The notes: generated by a model not told the origin, from the sequence alone. A stretch of DNA of 64,000 bases from Pinus tabuliformis (GCA_031772625.1 CM062807.1:1146173007-1146237006); one strand, 5' to 3'. Positions 20,556-31,076 are shown, counted from the first letter of the stretch. Program-made: numbers and translations.

Positions 20556-22255
20556 GCCTAGTATCTTGTTGGTGTTTGTAGTATTTTGCTATTCATTTCT
20601 TGAAGAAAAGAGTACCAAATCGAAAAGCTTTTGACTATATCAAAAGCGAAGTAGAGGGACTGCTACTCTTGCTCATTTGCTGAGCAAATTCAAGATTTGA
20701 AGAGCTTATCTACAAAATACTCTTTACTCTTTGTGATAGATCTTCATCCTCTTGATCATCCCTTAGCCTGTACTTGACCTATAGCTTTTTATTTCATCAA
20801 AAACAGTGCATTTTTGAGCTTTTTATGACCCGGAAAACTTTGTAGACGAAACTCTCGTGAGTCAGTGCAGGCTGTCCACAGGCAGTCTGCATTACAGCGC
20901 AGGTGCTCCCTTCGGGAACTGCGCTGAGAGTGAAACTGGCAGACTAGAACCTGCGCTGGTCCAGTTAGCCCTTGTCTTGCTCAGTCTTCCTATTGTGTCT
21001 TGGCCCTGTTTGCACTTGTTTTTGGCTGATTGCTTGCTGGTTATTGTACTTGCTGTAAGCCACTTCTCCTTGACATTATTCCGCCTCAGTTGTGTGATGA
21101 AACTGTGAATGTTCTTTCAGTATTTCTTGTTTCAATTACAGTTTCCCATTGTGAAAAGCGAACCAGTATAGCTGTGGCCTCTTAGATCCTGAACTGTAAA
21201 AGTGTCTTTGTGATCTTTTGAGTTAGTTTTATTACTGTTCATGGCTGTTTGAGTTTTTTTGCTCTTCACTTTTATGGTTTGAATCTATACATTTCCTGTG
21301 TTCAAACAAGTCTATCATAAGGTGTCTTTTTGATTGTGGACAAGCTTGTTTATTTCTACTTGAAATTAGATTCAAAATTATACAACCGTTTCCTTTCTGT
21401 CTAGCATCAACATTAAGGATAACGAAAAGAAATACATGCATTGTGCATTTTGCATTTGACTGTGTGCTTGACGATTTAGGAAAATGTGCATTTTAGTGTG
21501 TGTTCTTTGATCTGTGGAAAAAGTTGTGTCCTTCTTTTCCCTCAAGTAGATTAAGGTTTTCAAAGTTGAAAGATTGAAAAGATTTGCTTCTCATTCTTAG
21601 ATTGCATATAGGAAGTTGTATATATACATCTCGTGGCGAACCTGAAAGGCAAACTGTTAAGAAAGATCAACATTAAAATAAACTCAATTTACATAACAAC
21701 GCTTTGGAATTTAACGCAAACATCTAGAGGTCTAGGTAGAGACGTGTTCCGGCGTCGTTAAACATAGTGACTGTCGATCTCTATGAAGGTGGGTGATTCC
21801 TCCTGAGAGTCGGTGGCACTAACACGGACTTGAGCTCCCGCGTACCGTCGCGTATATTGGGAGACCCCTATAGGCTTTTATCCTTTATCCTTAGGAAACC
21901 GTGTCGGCCGCCCTACTGATCGCGATGCAGTGAACACAGCATTCACGAAGATCGACCACCCGTACCGTAAAACGTATTCTGTGGTTTCGCGAAAGGTTTG
22001 GCACACCCTCTACCTAGATCTCCAGAGCAGTTTCTTTTGGCCTTTTTCAAACTCTATAACTGAAAAAGTTCAACCGAGCATTTGTCACTTCGGGCTCGTT
22101 AATACATCGAAGGCGACTAGAGTCATCTTTAGCTTTTTCTCGACTCTTAAAACATGAAAAAGCAAGTTTGTGTCTAAAAGCGTCATTAATAAAATTTATT
22201 TTAAAGCGGAACATAATCACCTGTTATTCCCACGTTGATCTTTCAGTTGAAAAGT
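20556..22255 (+). other. Leader of element D with hairpins
   Basis: A 1.7-kb non-coding leader before the first gag-like frame. Visible hairpins are 20627-20647 (8 bp, loop CTATA), 20669-20687 (7 bp, loop TTTGC), 20895-20926 (8 bp CAGCGCAG/CTGCGCTG with an inner TCCC/GGGA stem), 22042-22068 (8 bp), 22088-22112 (5 bp, loop with GCTCGTTAAT) and 22132-22163 (8 bp). The rest is ordinary AT-rich sequence. Confidence 0.7.
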
Positions 22256-22441
22256 ATGGAGCCCACCAACCAAGGAAGTAACCTTGGCGGAAGTCCAAAT
22301 CCCTTCTCCTCTTGGGGAGATGTTGGTGCGCCTCATATGGCTACATTGTCGCTTCCAGGATTGACAATCGGCCTCCCTGTATGGCTCTTTTCAACTAATG
22401 TAGTCCAGATCGCCACTAATCCTGAGCATTCGAATCAATAG
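22256..22441 (+). CDS. Short N-terminal gag-like frame of element D
   Basis: Starts ATG at 22256 with MEPTNQGSNLGG and is rich in Pro, Ser and Gly. It is followed at once by a further open stretch with a Lys-rich tract. No known domain is recognised, and the call rests on position upstream of the knuckles. Confidence 0.4.
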   Translation: MEPTNQGSNLGGSPNPFSSWGDVGAPHMATLSLPGLTIGLPVWLFSTNVVQIATNPEHSNQ

Positions 22442-22744
22442 TCAGAACAATCTAGAACTACCCACCAGCCTTCCACTTCTTATGATACTTCCTCTGATCC
22501 TTCGTCTTCGCAAGGTAAAGCTGGCAAAATTCAGCCTCCGAAGGAGAAGAAGGAAAAGAAGAAGAGAGAAAAGAAGCAGAAGGAGCCTCTGGCGAAGGCG
22601 ACTAGGGGCAAGCAGAAGAAAGCTGACAAAAACCCACACACTGCACCGACCGGGCCTAAATCGCCATGTGTCATTTGCAAAGGGATCCATTTCCATCGTG
22701 ATTGTCCTTGTATTCCCCGGATACTAAGGGACTGGTCCCCAAGG

Positions 22745-23878
22745 TTGCACAATCCGGTGGCATCAACCTCTGGTTGTCATGTTGATTGCATTCCGTCGAC
22801 TAGCGAGAGTGAAGGACGAAGAAGGGGACCAAGATCACCCTGTCTATTGTGTGAAGGTCATCATGCCATCCACAAATGTCCATTCTTAGATGAGGCCAAG
22901 AGAGTTTTGGAAGATCGCCCGGTCTCACCGGTGCGACTTCCACCTGGATATCAAAAACTCGCGCCTAATCCCTCGATAGTTGAAAATCCGGTTGAACCAC
23001 TCAAGTGGTCAGCTGAAGTGTCGGTCATTGAGAATGAACCTACTGAATCTAGACTAGACGAAAGTCTAAAGGTCGATACGGCAGTTGGCCCGGTTCTTCC
23101 TTCAGAGGTTTTATCGTCCAATGACCCCGTCATTGAAGACCCGTCTTCAAATGACACCATCGCCGAAGAGTTGTCTTCATGCGACACCCTCACTGATGAG
23201 AACAAGGATGACACCATCCAGGTTCTTTTCATCAGCACCGACTCCGATGAGCATCAGGGCAATGCGCCCATTCCTTTATCGCAGGAAGGAACATCATCAC
23301 AGTCATATCCGGCCGTATATTCGGTCCCACCGCCAAGCAACCTGGTTGTATCCTTTGATTGGAATCAACTAGGCAGACCCCGGTTACCAGCCAGTGTACC
23401 ATTCAGAATCATCGTCCAGATCTATAGAATGATTATGGCTGGTACTATCATTGATGAAGGGGCGTCTGTGAGTATCCTTTCCTCTGTTTCTTGGAAAGCA
23501 CTGGGTTCCCCGGCGCTTTTACCTGAGTTGAGAAATCTCTCAGGTTTTGATAAAGGAACCAGTCGACCATTAGGGATCCTCCCTGATGTACCTGTTACAT
23601 TAAAGGGGAAGACCGTCAGGATGAACGTGTTGGCAGTTCAAGGACCCTTGGATTATAACCTACTCCTTGGACGCGACTATATTTATTGCATGGGAGCGAT
23701 AGTCTCCTCACTCTTTAGAGTAATGTGTTTTCCACATGAAGGAAGGGTGGTCAAGCTCGTAGACCAACTTTCATTTCCGGGATCTCGCATCGCAAATAGT
23801 CAAATACCAATCCTAAATGGTCTGTTCACTCAAGATTCGCCTCCGCCCCCGGTCCTCCTTCCCGATGAGCGCGAGTGA
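22745..23878 (+). CDS. Gag-knuckle and protease-like protein of element D
   Basis: A 377-residue frame. Near residue 35 is a CX2CX3HX4C knuckle (CLLCEGHHAIHKC). The open sequence upstream, back to about 22442, carries a Lys-rich tract and a similar knuckle (CVICKGIHFHRDC). Residues 50-200 are acidic and low-complexity. About residues 225-350 look like a retropepsin relative, with MAGTIIDEGASVSILSSVSW around the active-site position and DYNLLLGRDYI as the second conserved run. The active-site run is not the textbook form, so activity is uncertain. No RT follows. It may act with proteins of a related complete element. Confidence 0.7.
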   Translation: MHNPVASTSGCHVDCIPSTSESEGRRRGPRSPCLLCEGHHAIHKCPFLDEAKRVLEDRPVSPVRLPPGYQKLAPNPSIVENPVEPLKWSAEVSVIENEPTESRLDESLKVDTAVGPVLPSEVLSSNDPVIEDPSSNDTIAEELSSCDTLTDENKDDTIQVLFISTDSDEHQGNAPIPLSQEGTSSQSYPAVYSVPPPSNLVVSFDWNQLGRPRLPASVPFRIIVQIYRMIMAGTIIDEGASVSILSSVSWKALGSPALLPELRNLSGFDKGTSRPLGILPDVPVTLKGKTVRMNVLAVQGPLDYNLLLGRDYIYCMGAIVSSLFRVMCFPHEGRVVKLVDQLSFPGSRIANSQIPILNGLFTQDSPPPPVLLPDERE

Positions 23879-24750
23879 TTCGGAAAGAAAGACTAGGACC
23901 CAGGGGGCATGCACCCTGGTCTGCTTCGGGCAGAAGAAACTCCGGGTATAAGACAGAATTTCCGCAGGAGAACATGACTAGTCCGTACCCCGTCCGTAGG
24001 AAGTGGGGTTGTTCTGGAATAATGATCTTTTGTTAAAGTTATGTGTTTGGGAATCATTCACCTTTGTCTAAAAAAGTGGGCAATGCCCAAGTAGGAATTC
24101 CCTTATTACAACAAGTAGTCACCATCTTTAAATTCAAGCCTCGCCCATCGAAACATATGTTTTGAAGGATAAGCATGGGCAGTCTACTAAGAAGGAGACC
24201 GTATTGTTGTGACAGAGGGTAACCATCTTAGGACAACCCAATGATAGGCACCGCCGAAGAAAGAGATTGATCTGCGGCAGCAAATCGAACCGTCTTTGGA
24301 ATAATAAGAAAGAGGCAAGCCTCCCTCAATAATACCAATGTTTTATCTTTGAGTAGTGTTCTTCTATTGTCACAAATAGTTGTTTGTTAAAAGTGGGCCG
24401 ACGGGAAGCCTGAGTACTGCGTAAGACCCCTTAAAATAACGAGAAGACAAGTATCGTTAGCATTAGATTAGCAAGATGACAAATAAATGTGAACACCCAA
24501 AGAAAAGCGGAAGTAGGGGAGAGGAGGGGCAGCCTCGAAATTCTATCCTATACCTGGGGGCATGCAAACTTTTTGGAGTGCAAGCTAGGGGCGGTTATTT
24601 ATCTGGTTTTAAGATTAGCCGTTTCCAAACTTGCATGAAAGAAAGCCTGCGGGGCAAAAGTAAAATTTGCCAAAAGTGAGCACAGCTGTGGTAAGGCATA
24701 AGCTCTATAAAAATTGGTCCTTACGAGAGGCGTTCTTCATATGACTGGTA
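23879..24750 (+). other. Element D internal non-coding part 1
   Basis: No pol motif occurs in any frame. Short hairpins include CCAGGG...CCCTGG near 23900, TCTGC-TTCGG-GCAGA near 23930, TGGGC-AAT-GCCCA near 24077, and GCCCAT...ATGGGC near 24143-24180 enclosing AAACATATGTTT. They are individually weak. Confidence 0.5.
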
Positions 24751-24753
24751 TAT

Positions 24754-25569
24754 CGAGCAGTTTTAGCATATAGTTCATGCTCGTTAAAAAATAAACGCAA
24801 ATCCGAGCAGTTTTAGGACTGAATTTATGCTCGTTAAAAAATAGAAAAGTGTGAGCAAAAGTTTCCCTCAGAGTTCAAGCTCATGGAAAAAATGAACCGG
24901 TAAATAACCTTTTGAGATCGTAAATTCATCAGCCATAAGAACCTTGATCGTGTTTTCATCCATCACCTCCACTGTTCATTTGGCCGATCATTCACTTCCA
25001 TTTGTGTGTTTACCTCTTTTGAGAAACAGCTGCGAAGAGTGATTTCACCTAGCCATCCTTGTAACACTGCCGTGATTGGAAAATTCCAACCTGTACCTGG
25101 AATCTGTAGCTATCCCTGTTTATCACTCGTTCCTCAAAAGACGAGTCTTCTTTCAGCTCTTTTCACTTACTCGTAAAATATGAAAAGTTTGCCGAGTTTT
25201 GGCCTTCCAGCTCGTTAAATGACCGGAACGCTATCCCTCCTCTAAATTTTAATCTTTTTGGACCTGAGGGATTATTGCACAAAAGGATCGAGCGCTTGTC
25301 TTGTTCGGCTCGTTAAAAGTACCGAACAGCCATCCCTTCTGTATTGTTTTATACTTTTTCGGGCTTAAGGGATTTGCTGACGAAAAAGGAATTATGGAGT
25401 TGACTTTCCGTACCTTTTCAGACTCTCTAAAAATGAAAAGGACCGAGTTTTCTTTGTCGTTAGACTCGTTAAAATGATTAAATAGCGACAAACTTGTCTT
25501 TAGACGAGAACGAGTTTCCCTATCGCTAGGCTCGTTAAATCATAGCGATGGGCTTGCCCGAAGGGCAGG
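24754..25569 (+). repeat. Hairpin family with shared CTCGTTAAA loop in element D
   Basis: The ten-mer RCTCGTTAAA occurs at 24779, 24829, 25210, 25308, 25464 and 25530, and near-identically at 22094. At 22094, 25210, 25308, 25464 and 25530 it lies in the loop of a hairpin. The stems there include 25196-25229 (GTTTTGG/CCGGAAC), 25302-25328 (TGTTCGG/CCGAACA), 25453-25492 (TTTGTCG/CGACAAA) and 25518-25552 (ATCGCTA/TAGCGAT plus CCC/GGG). Related loops (ACTCGTAAAA, GACTCTCTAAAAA) sit on U-rich stems at 25159-25187 and 25413-25441. At 24754-24783 and 24804-24833 the CTCG is part of the stem. Function is unknown. A structured RNA signal is an inference. Confidence 0.75.
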
Positions 25570-26689
25570 TTATAGAACAAGCATATGTTATCCTCCTCAA
25601 GCTTGACAAAAATAAAGAGGTACTGGTCAGAAATGACTGGGGAAAAATTGGGAGAACATCAAAATTTAATGGTAGCAAGTCACTCTTGAACATGACACTT
25701 TTCCTCCATACCACATCGGGTTGGGTTGTCTCATTCACCGGTCTCATCACCATGGTCCTCGCCAAACCATCCACATTTGGGGTAATGCTACCGATCCATC
25801 GCATCAGTGTCGTTATATGTTCAAGAGGGGTCATTCTGAAAGTGTCAACCGTGTCCCATCCACTGCCATACATTATCCTTCATCCATTCATGATCGCCAC
25901 CCTGAATCATATGTCACAGTTTGTTTTCACCTCCACTAAAGTCATTAGCTCCGTTCCGTGTCATTGATGTGGGATTCATTAAGGCCCTCCTTTGACGGAT
26001 CGCTTCTTGTCGACTTCAGCTCATTATCCAAGAAGTTGATCTAGGAACACCCCCATCAGTACTTTGAAGCTTGCATGCCTCAATGGCAAGTTTCTCACTT
26101 CCGGCGACAAGTATACATCAATGACCTTCGACCAGAAGATTTTGCGTGGCGTTCGACGCCAAGTCCTTTATTCACGCCACGTGAATTGTACTGCAGTACC
26201 TTGAGGGTCATCGTCATTATTGGTGATTCCTCTCGCGCTTGTTAACGGTTTTCATTATTGACCGGTAATCAAGCGATGTCTTTCCATGTTCGACTTCAGC
26301 GCAATTCTCACATGGATCGACTTGTACTTAGAGTGAAGATCGAACGAGTTTGAAGACCCCGGATCTAGTTTCATCCATCCGGGCTGCGATATATATTCAG
26401 GAAATATAAAAGCATTGGTCATGTACATTATTGCAGCAGATGATCATCCTATTCAAAGGATGATAATTTCAGCAGAAAATTATCAGTCTACCTTCAGACG
26501 ATCGTCTGTCATATGTACCAAAATGTATTTATAAAAGTTGAGCATGCGAATGCCCGCCTCAGCTAGATCATGAAAATAGAATGAAAAATAATGTATTGTA
26601 TTGTATTGTATTACAGGGCTCCTCCTCAGCACTGGAACGAACTTCGGACCCTCTAGATAAAGCATTTCACCCGATAAACGGCCTCATAC
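25570..26689 (+). other. Element D internal non-coding part 2
   Basis: No credible protein. Hairpins continue: 26283-26316 (TCCATGT/ACATGGA), 26358-26383 (CCCGGAT/ATCCGGG), 26443-26464 (ATCATCCT/AGGATGAT) and 26461-26485 (TGATAATTT/AAATTATCA). A 14-bp palindrome, CAGACGATCGTCTG, lies at 26495-26508. A short (TATTG)n run is near 26595. Confidence 0.6.
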
Positions 26690-26702
26690 TTTAGGGGGCA
26701 AC
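26690..26702 (+). other. Polypurine tract of element D
   Basis: TTAGGGGGCAAC directly before the right LTR. Confidence 0.65.
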
Positions 26703-27767
26703 TGTTATAGACATTTTTGTGCCTCACATCATGGAGCATGAAATGTCGATAATTACAGGGATCCTCAGTCCCTAAACATGTTGTTCTTACCCCTAAAAGA
26801 ACAAGGTCATCAAACAACAGCACTTCCAATCAGTTCTCCACTTGAAAACACTTCAAAACAGGCTTATTTTGGATCATGTCAGCTGCTTAACTGAGCTTCT
26901 GCACTGTAATGCAACTGTCCCACTCTGTACCTGCGCTGGAAGTCAAAAGTAATGAAGGCTACCTGCGCTGGGCGAGATTGGCCAAGTGGGACAGTCATCC
27001 TGCAAGGTGTCAACTGCTCAGGAAGCTTCCAAACTGACACTTGGTTCATCAGATTCGCCTTGTGATGAGTAAGAGGTACTTGATCACCATGTGTAACCAA
27101 GAATCTCCAAGTGGACTCAAGAACTGAAGATTAACTGAAGAGGGAGAGGACACAAGGCAGCTTCATGTCAGTCTCAAGCTGACTCATCCTCTCTTCTTCT
27201 ATCCTATATATAGAGCTCTTCTATGAGGTCTAAGGAGGCTGGAATTTTGTGTAAAGCAAGGAGGTGCTGTTGGATTACAGTTAGAGCTATTGGGTGATTG
27301 TTTTACTAGAGGTGAAGAGGAGAGTTCTTGCTGCTGGGGAGGTGCTGCTGGATTGGAGCCATCATTGGTTGTAACCTTCTCAGAACCCTGTTACTTCTAT
27401 CAATAAAGTTTTGCATGTTCTCCTATATACTTGTATTGCATTGATGTATTGTATTTACATGTATATTTGATTCATCCTAATCCATGCTTCAGTTATGAGT
27501 ACATGTATCTTGTAGTTTGCTCTCTTGTTTTGTGCAGGATCTGTGTGTAGCTGGACCGGCAAAGAGAGCAAAGAGCTGGGAACAAGAGACAAAGAGAGGG
27601 GACAAGGATCGACTAAGCGAAAGACACCAGGTTGGTTAATCTTTTCATCATTCTCTCTGTACTTTCATAAAGGAAAACATCAAAGCTTTACTTTCAGTTG
27701 TTGCTAAAGACTGTCACCTTTAGAGTAGGGATAGGGTCATCCGCATCAGATACTTTTCCCCACAACA
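26703..27767 (+). repeat. Element D 3' LTR
   Basis: Same length and ends as 19470-20534, with about seven substitutions between them. Confidence 0.95.
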
Positions 27768-27772
27768 TGAGG
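27768..27772. repeat. Right target-site duplication of element D
   Basis: TGAGG, identical to 19465-19469. Confidence 0.92.
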
Positions 27773-29113
27773 GTAAACCTCAGGACACCCAGGTGGATGG
27801 AGGGTGGAGATGGGTTTTCTCGAGAATCCCTTGACAACCTGGGTAGAGGTTTAGCTCTTGGATTCCTAAGTAGGAAGTCCTGGAGTCTCGTTTGATCATT
27901 TTCATGGTTTTTAAGTGGATTCAGGATTCCCTTAGTGGTTTGGATGACTACATTATATGTTTATGGGTGGAGGTGAAGCCTCTAGATTTCGTGGAGTGTA
28001 TTAGTTGCTAAACAACTAAAGGGTGGAAGAGAAAATCCTATCGATTCCCTAATGAATTGAGGACTGCTATTTGGTTGGTGGGTGGAGGTGGGAGAGTCTC
28101 TAGAATCCGTATATTAACCACAAATTGGTATAAAATTCCTTCTTCAATCCATCTCAGTCTCTAGAATATGGCTCGGGGGTGATAGCAACAAGAGAGGATT
28201 GGTTGCAGCTATCTACAGTTTGGTGGGGAGTTATAATCCTTGATTAAGTTGCCATGAAAGATCACAAGATAAGTGATATTATATTTTTTTACATGATAAT
28301 GAACATATGTTGCATTTCTGGTTTGAAACGGTGTTGCTAATAAAAATACATGATTATATTACTAGTATTATATGAATGAATAATATACTGTGAAAAATAT
28401 AAAAAGAAATTGAATAACCCATAAGATGCTTGATTTGATTACAGTAATATGTAGAAGAGGATTTCTTCTTGTTATAATTTGATTCTTACATTTATCATAA
28501 CTTGCATTAACATGGCAAATGTTAGAATGTGATAATGTTCAGGATTTTCCTCTTTCCTTGTTCTCACTAATGTATAATCTCCTATAAGGGACTTTTTACC
28601 CTTCTGTGATGCATATCGTGATGTTGCTCAAGATTGGTCTAACTTATTTGTATGTTGTGTTGCATTGAGCATGTTGTCTTAAGGTTTGTTATAGTATTTT
28701 GTTGAATGTGGATGGAACCATGTCTCGGGTAATCATCACTATGTCCTTGCTAATAGCCAAGTTTCTAGGGAGCCCTTCACAAGATCTGCTTCTTGTTCCA
28801 TCATACATGTAATGCCCAAGTAGGTGCAAACAAATAATTTATTTGTACTATATGCCTTAGCTTGCATTTCGGAGTGCAGCATGAGCATTGTAGGCATTTC
28901 AGGAGTCACCCATCCTATGGTAGAGGTCAGCGAACAACCATTGGTGCAACTATGCCTAGAATACCTTGTCCCTAAAAAGGGAATGCTTATAGATCCATGA
29001 CCTTATCTATTATGTGCCCATTCATAAGGCTCTTAAGGTAATTAAACTTAAGGGAGGGACTCCCTATCTCTTCAAGGAGAACTGGTTTCCTTATGGCCTT
29101 CTCGGTATCTTAC
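27773..29113 (+). other. Continuation of C's LTR, then unassigned DNA
   Basis: Directly continues the sequence interrupted by D. Early on it is G-rich, with several GGTGGAG words. I cannot locate the LTR's right end because no second copy is in the window. No coding motif is seen to 29113. Confidence 0.45.
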
Positions 29114-31076
29114 GATACCCATGGATTTGGGAAGAGGAAACCTGTTGCAAGCTTAGGAGGGATAACACTAGTAAGTGCTTTAATAAACGTTAAGGATCTT
29201 GTTTGATATCTAGCAGGAGTGTAAAAGTTTTCGCAACCATTGCAACCAAGCCATAGTTGAATCTGTTCATGAATGGCATAAAGCACATAGGGGGAGGAAT
29301 CCCTAATAAAAACCAATGGATTCAATGATGAGCCTATTGTTTATGGCCTACGTTACAGTTGTGAGTGGCATTGTTGCAACTTCAAGCATAAGAATTAATC
29401 TTATAGCCTTAGCCACTTGAACCCTATAGTAATAGCCAGATGAAATCCCCAACATGGAAATGGGAGATTTGGTCGAATGACTATACCCTATCACAATAAT
29501 ACTAGTAGAGGAATGATAAAGCCCAAAAAATTGTGTTCTTGGGATTCCAAAGGAGTATTCATCGGGGTATACATGGGAGATATTTTCAGGGAACTAGATC
29601 CAAGGGTACTTGCGGAATGACCCTGGAAGATCCATCCTAGAGGGAAAATGAAGGCATGACTAAAAGTTATAGCCAGGTTGCGCATGAACATTATAACTAG
29701 GGATCATCGCTAGGAGCTTAGTTGTGGTAATGACATTAGGAAAATGCACCTAGAAGTTATAATCGGGGTAGTGATGAGGGTTACATTTAGGGAATGAAGC
29801 CAAGATTCAACATGTATTGAATGGGTTGGTAGCCATTCCAAATTTTCCATGTGCAATTGAGAGGTTAGCCATGTGGCATGACCACATGAGTCCACATGGC
29901 AAGGTTGATGATGTGTCGCCCTTTGACTGGTTAGAAATTCAATGTATCATAACTTCTTATCCAGAGGTCAGATTAAGGTAAAACTTTATATCACTAGATC
30001 TTTCTTGATGTGGTGAACATAATGGTGATCATTATTTATAATTCTATTAAAACAAAATTTACTATCCCATTTCTCTAACCGTTTACTACGAAGATTGGAT
30101 TACCAAGTAAACACTTTCCACCAAGTTTAATGTGTAGCTAGAAGGTATATTACATGGAAAACTTAAGAAGGAAAGCCTCTAAGAATTCTAATTATTTCTC
30201 CTCCTAATTCATGAAATTAGAAGTAAACCAGGTTGGCAAAGCTCCAGTGTTCAATGCAACAAATTATGTGTCATCAAGGAACAAAATGGAGTATTATTTT
30301 GTGTCTCTAGGATATGAGTTATGGAAATCAATTATTAACGAAAAAAAAAAACTACAAAAGATTCAAAATAATATGATACCAAAGTTGTGGAATAAATCTT
30401 GAGTAGTCTATGAGATTATTTAAAAAGAAAGGTGGGTCCATGTTCTTTAGCTAAAAGACTTTGGGAAAGAATACAAAACTTGATGAAGAATTTGTTTATG
30501 TGCACGTTGAACCAAAGAAAGAGCATAAGGATGATAATGAATCAAAGGAAATAGATGAAGACACTAAAAACATGAAAGAGAATGAATATGAAAAAGACAT
30601 TGAAGTAAAGGTTGAAGTAAACCTTGAAGCAAAACTAATTGATGCTCTAAAAGAAATAAGTAAATTACAAAAGAAAATAAAAAGATTAAAGAAAAGAATC
30701 AAGACCTTAACCATACAAGGGAAGAATGTGTTCTCCTAAGTCTCTAGGAAGAAGAAATGTCTAAGTACATTAGCAATCTCAAAGAAAAACTACATCAACA
30801 AGAAAGGAGACATGAGGAAGAAGTCAACTACATAAAAATTTATCTAGAAGAAGCAAAGGGAGTAGAATAATTAATGAAGATCCAAATGATGAAAGAAAAG
30901 GAAGAACATGAGAAACTTAAAGAAGAGATTTTTTTTCTAAGAAATGAATTTGACAAGATATACAAGAATATGAAGAGAACATTAGTATTAAATAATATCC
31001 TTAGTTGCCAAAGGTCACCATTTAACAAATTAGGTCTCAATTATGTAGGTGAGAGTTCATGAAACAATATATTTAT
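29114..31076 (+). repeat. Tandem duplication in relic E1, unit 1
   Basis: A unit beginning GATACCCATGGATTTGGG repeats with a shift of 1,963 bp at 31077. The first 1.1 kb has no gene I can support. The remainder carries the copia-type gag relic. The copies are roughly 93-95% identical by eye. Confidence 0.88.
30211..31062 (+). pseudogene. Copia-type gag relic, unit 1
   Basis: Starts MKLEVNQVGKAPVFNATNYV...NKMEYYFVSLGYELWKSI, the N-terminus typical of plant Ty1/copia gag (UBN2-like). A Lys/Glu-rich coiled-coil stretch follows (ISKLQKKIKRLKKRIKTL), then the NNILSCQRSPFNKLGLNYVG run that often precedes the knuckle. It is broken in several places. Confidence 0.7.

Larger units (their letters stand above)
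19470..27767 (+). mobile_element. Element D: young non-autonomous LTR element (gag/protease only)
   Basis: An 8,298-bp element with 1,065-bp LTRs at both ends and a perfect TGAGG duplication. It has a primer-binding site at 20538 and a polypurine tract before the right LTR. The LTRs differ by about 7 substitutions and no indels (about 99.3% identity), so it is the youngest insertion here. The internal 6.2 kb has a gag-type knuckle region and a protease-like domain, but no RT, RNase H or integrase motif in any frame. It would need enzymes from another element. The primer site and knuckle type suggest the Tat/Athila group. As an insertion it looks whole, with about one break in its gag-like part. 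Most of the remaining internal sequence is non-coding and full of hairpins. Confidence 0.92.

Noticed and set aside
21100-21130. Possible splice acceptor (TTCTTTCAG) in D's leader
   Set aside because: A single acceptor-like word without a matching donor or coding evidence is too weak.
22442-22752. Minus-strand frames opposite D's Lys-rich tract
   Set aside because: They are Phe/Leu/Arg-rich mirrors of a Lys-coding tract, not proteins.
25548-25967. 139-residue frame in D as a gene
   Set aside because: No domain or biased composition, it starts inside a hairpin cluster, and another frame on the opposite strand is equally open.
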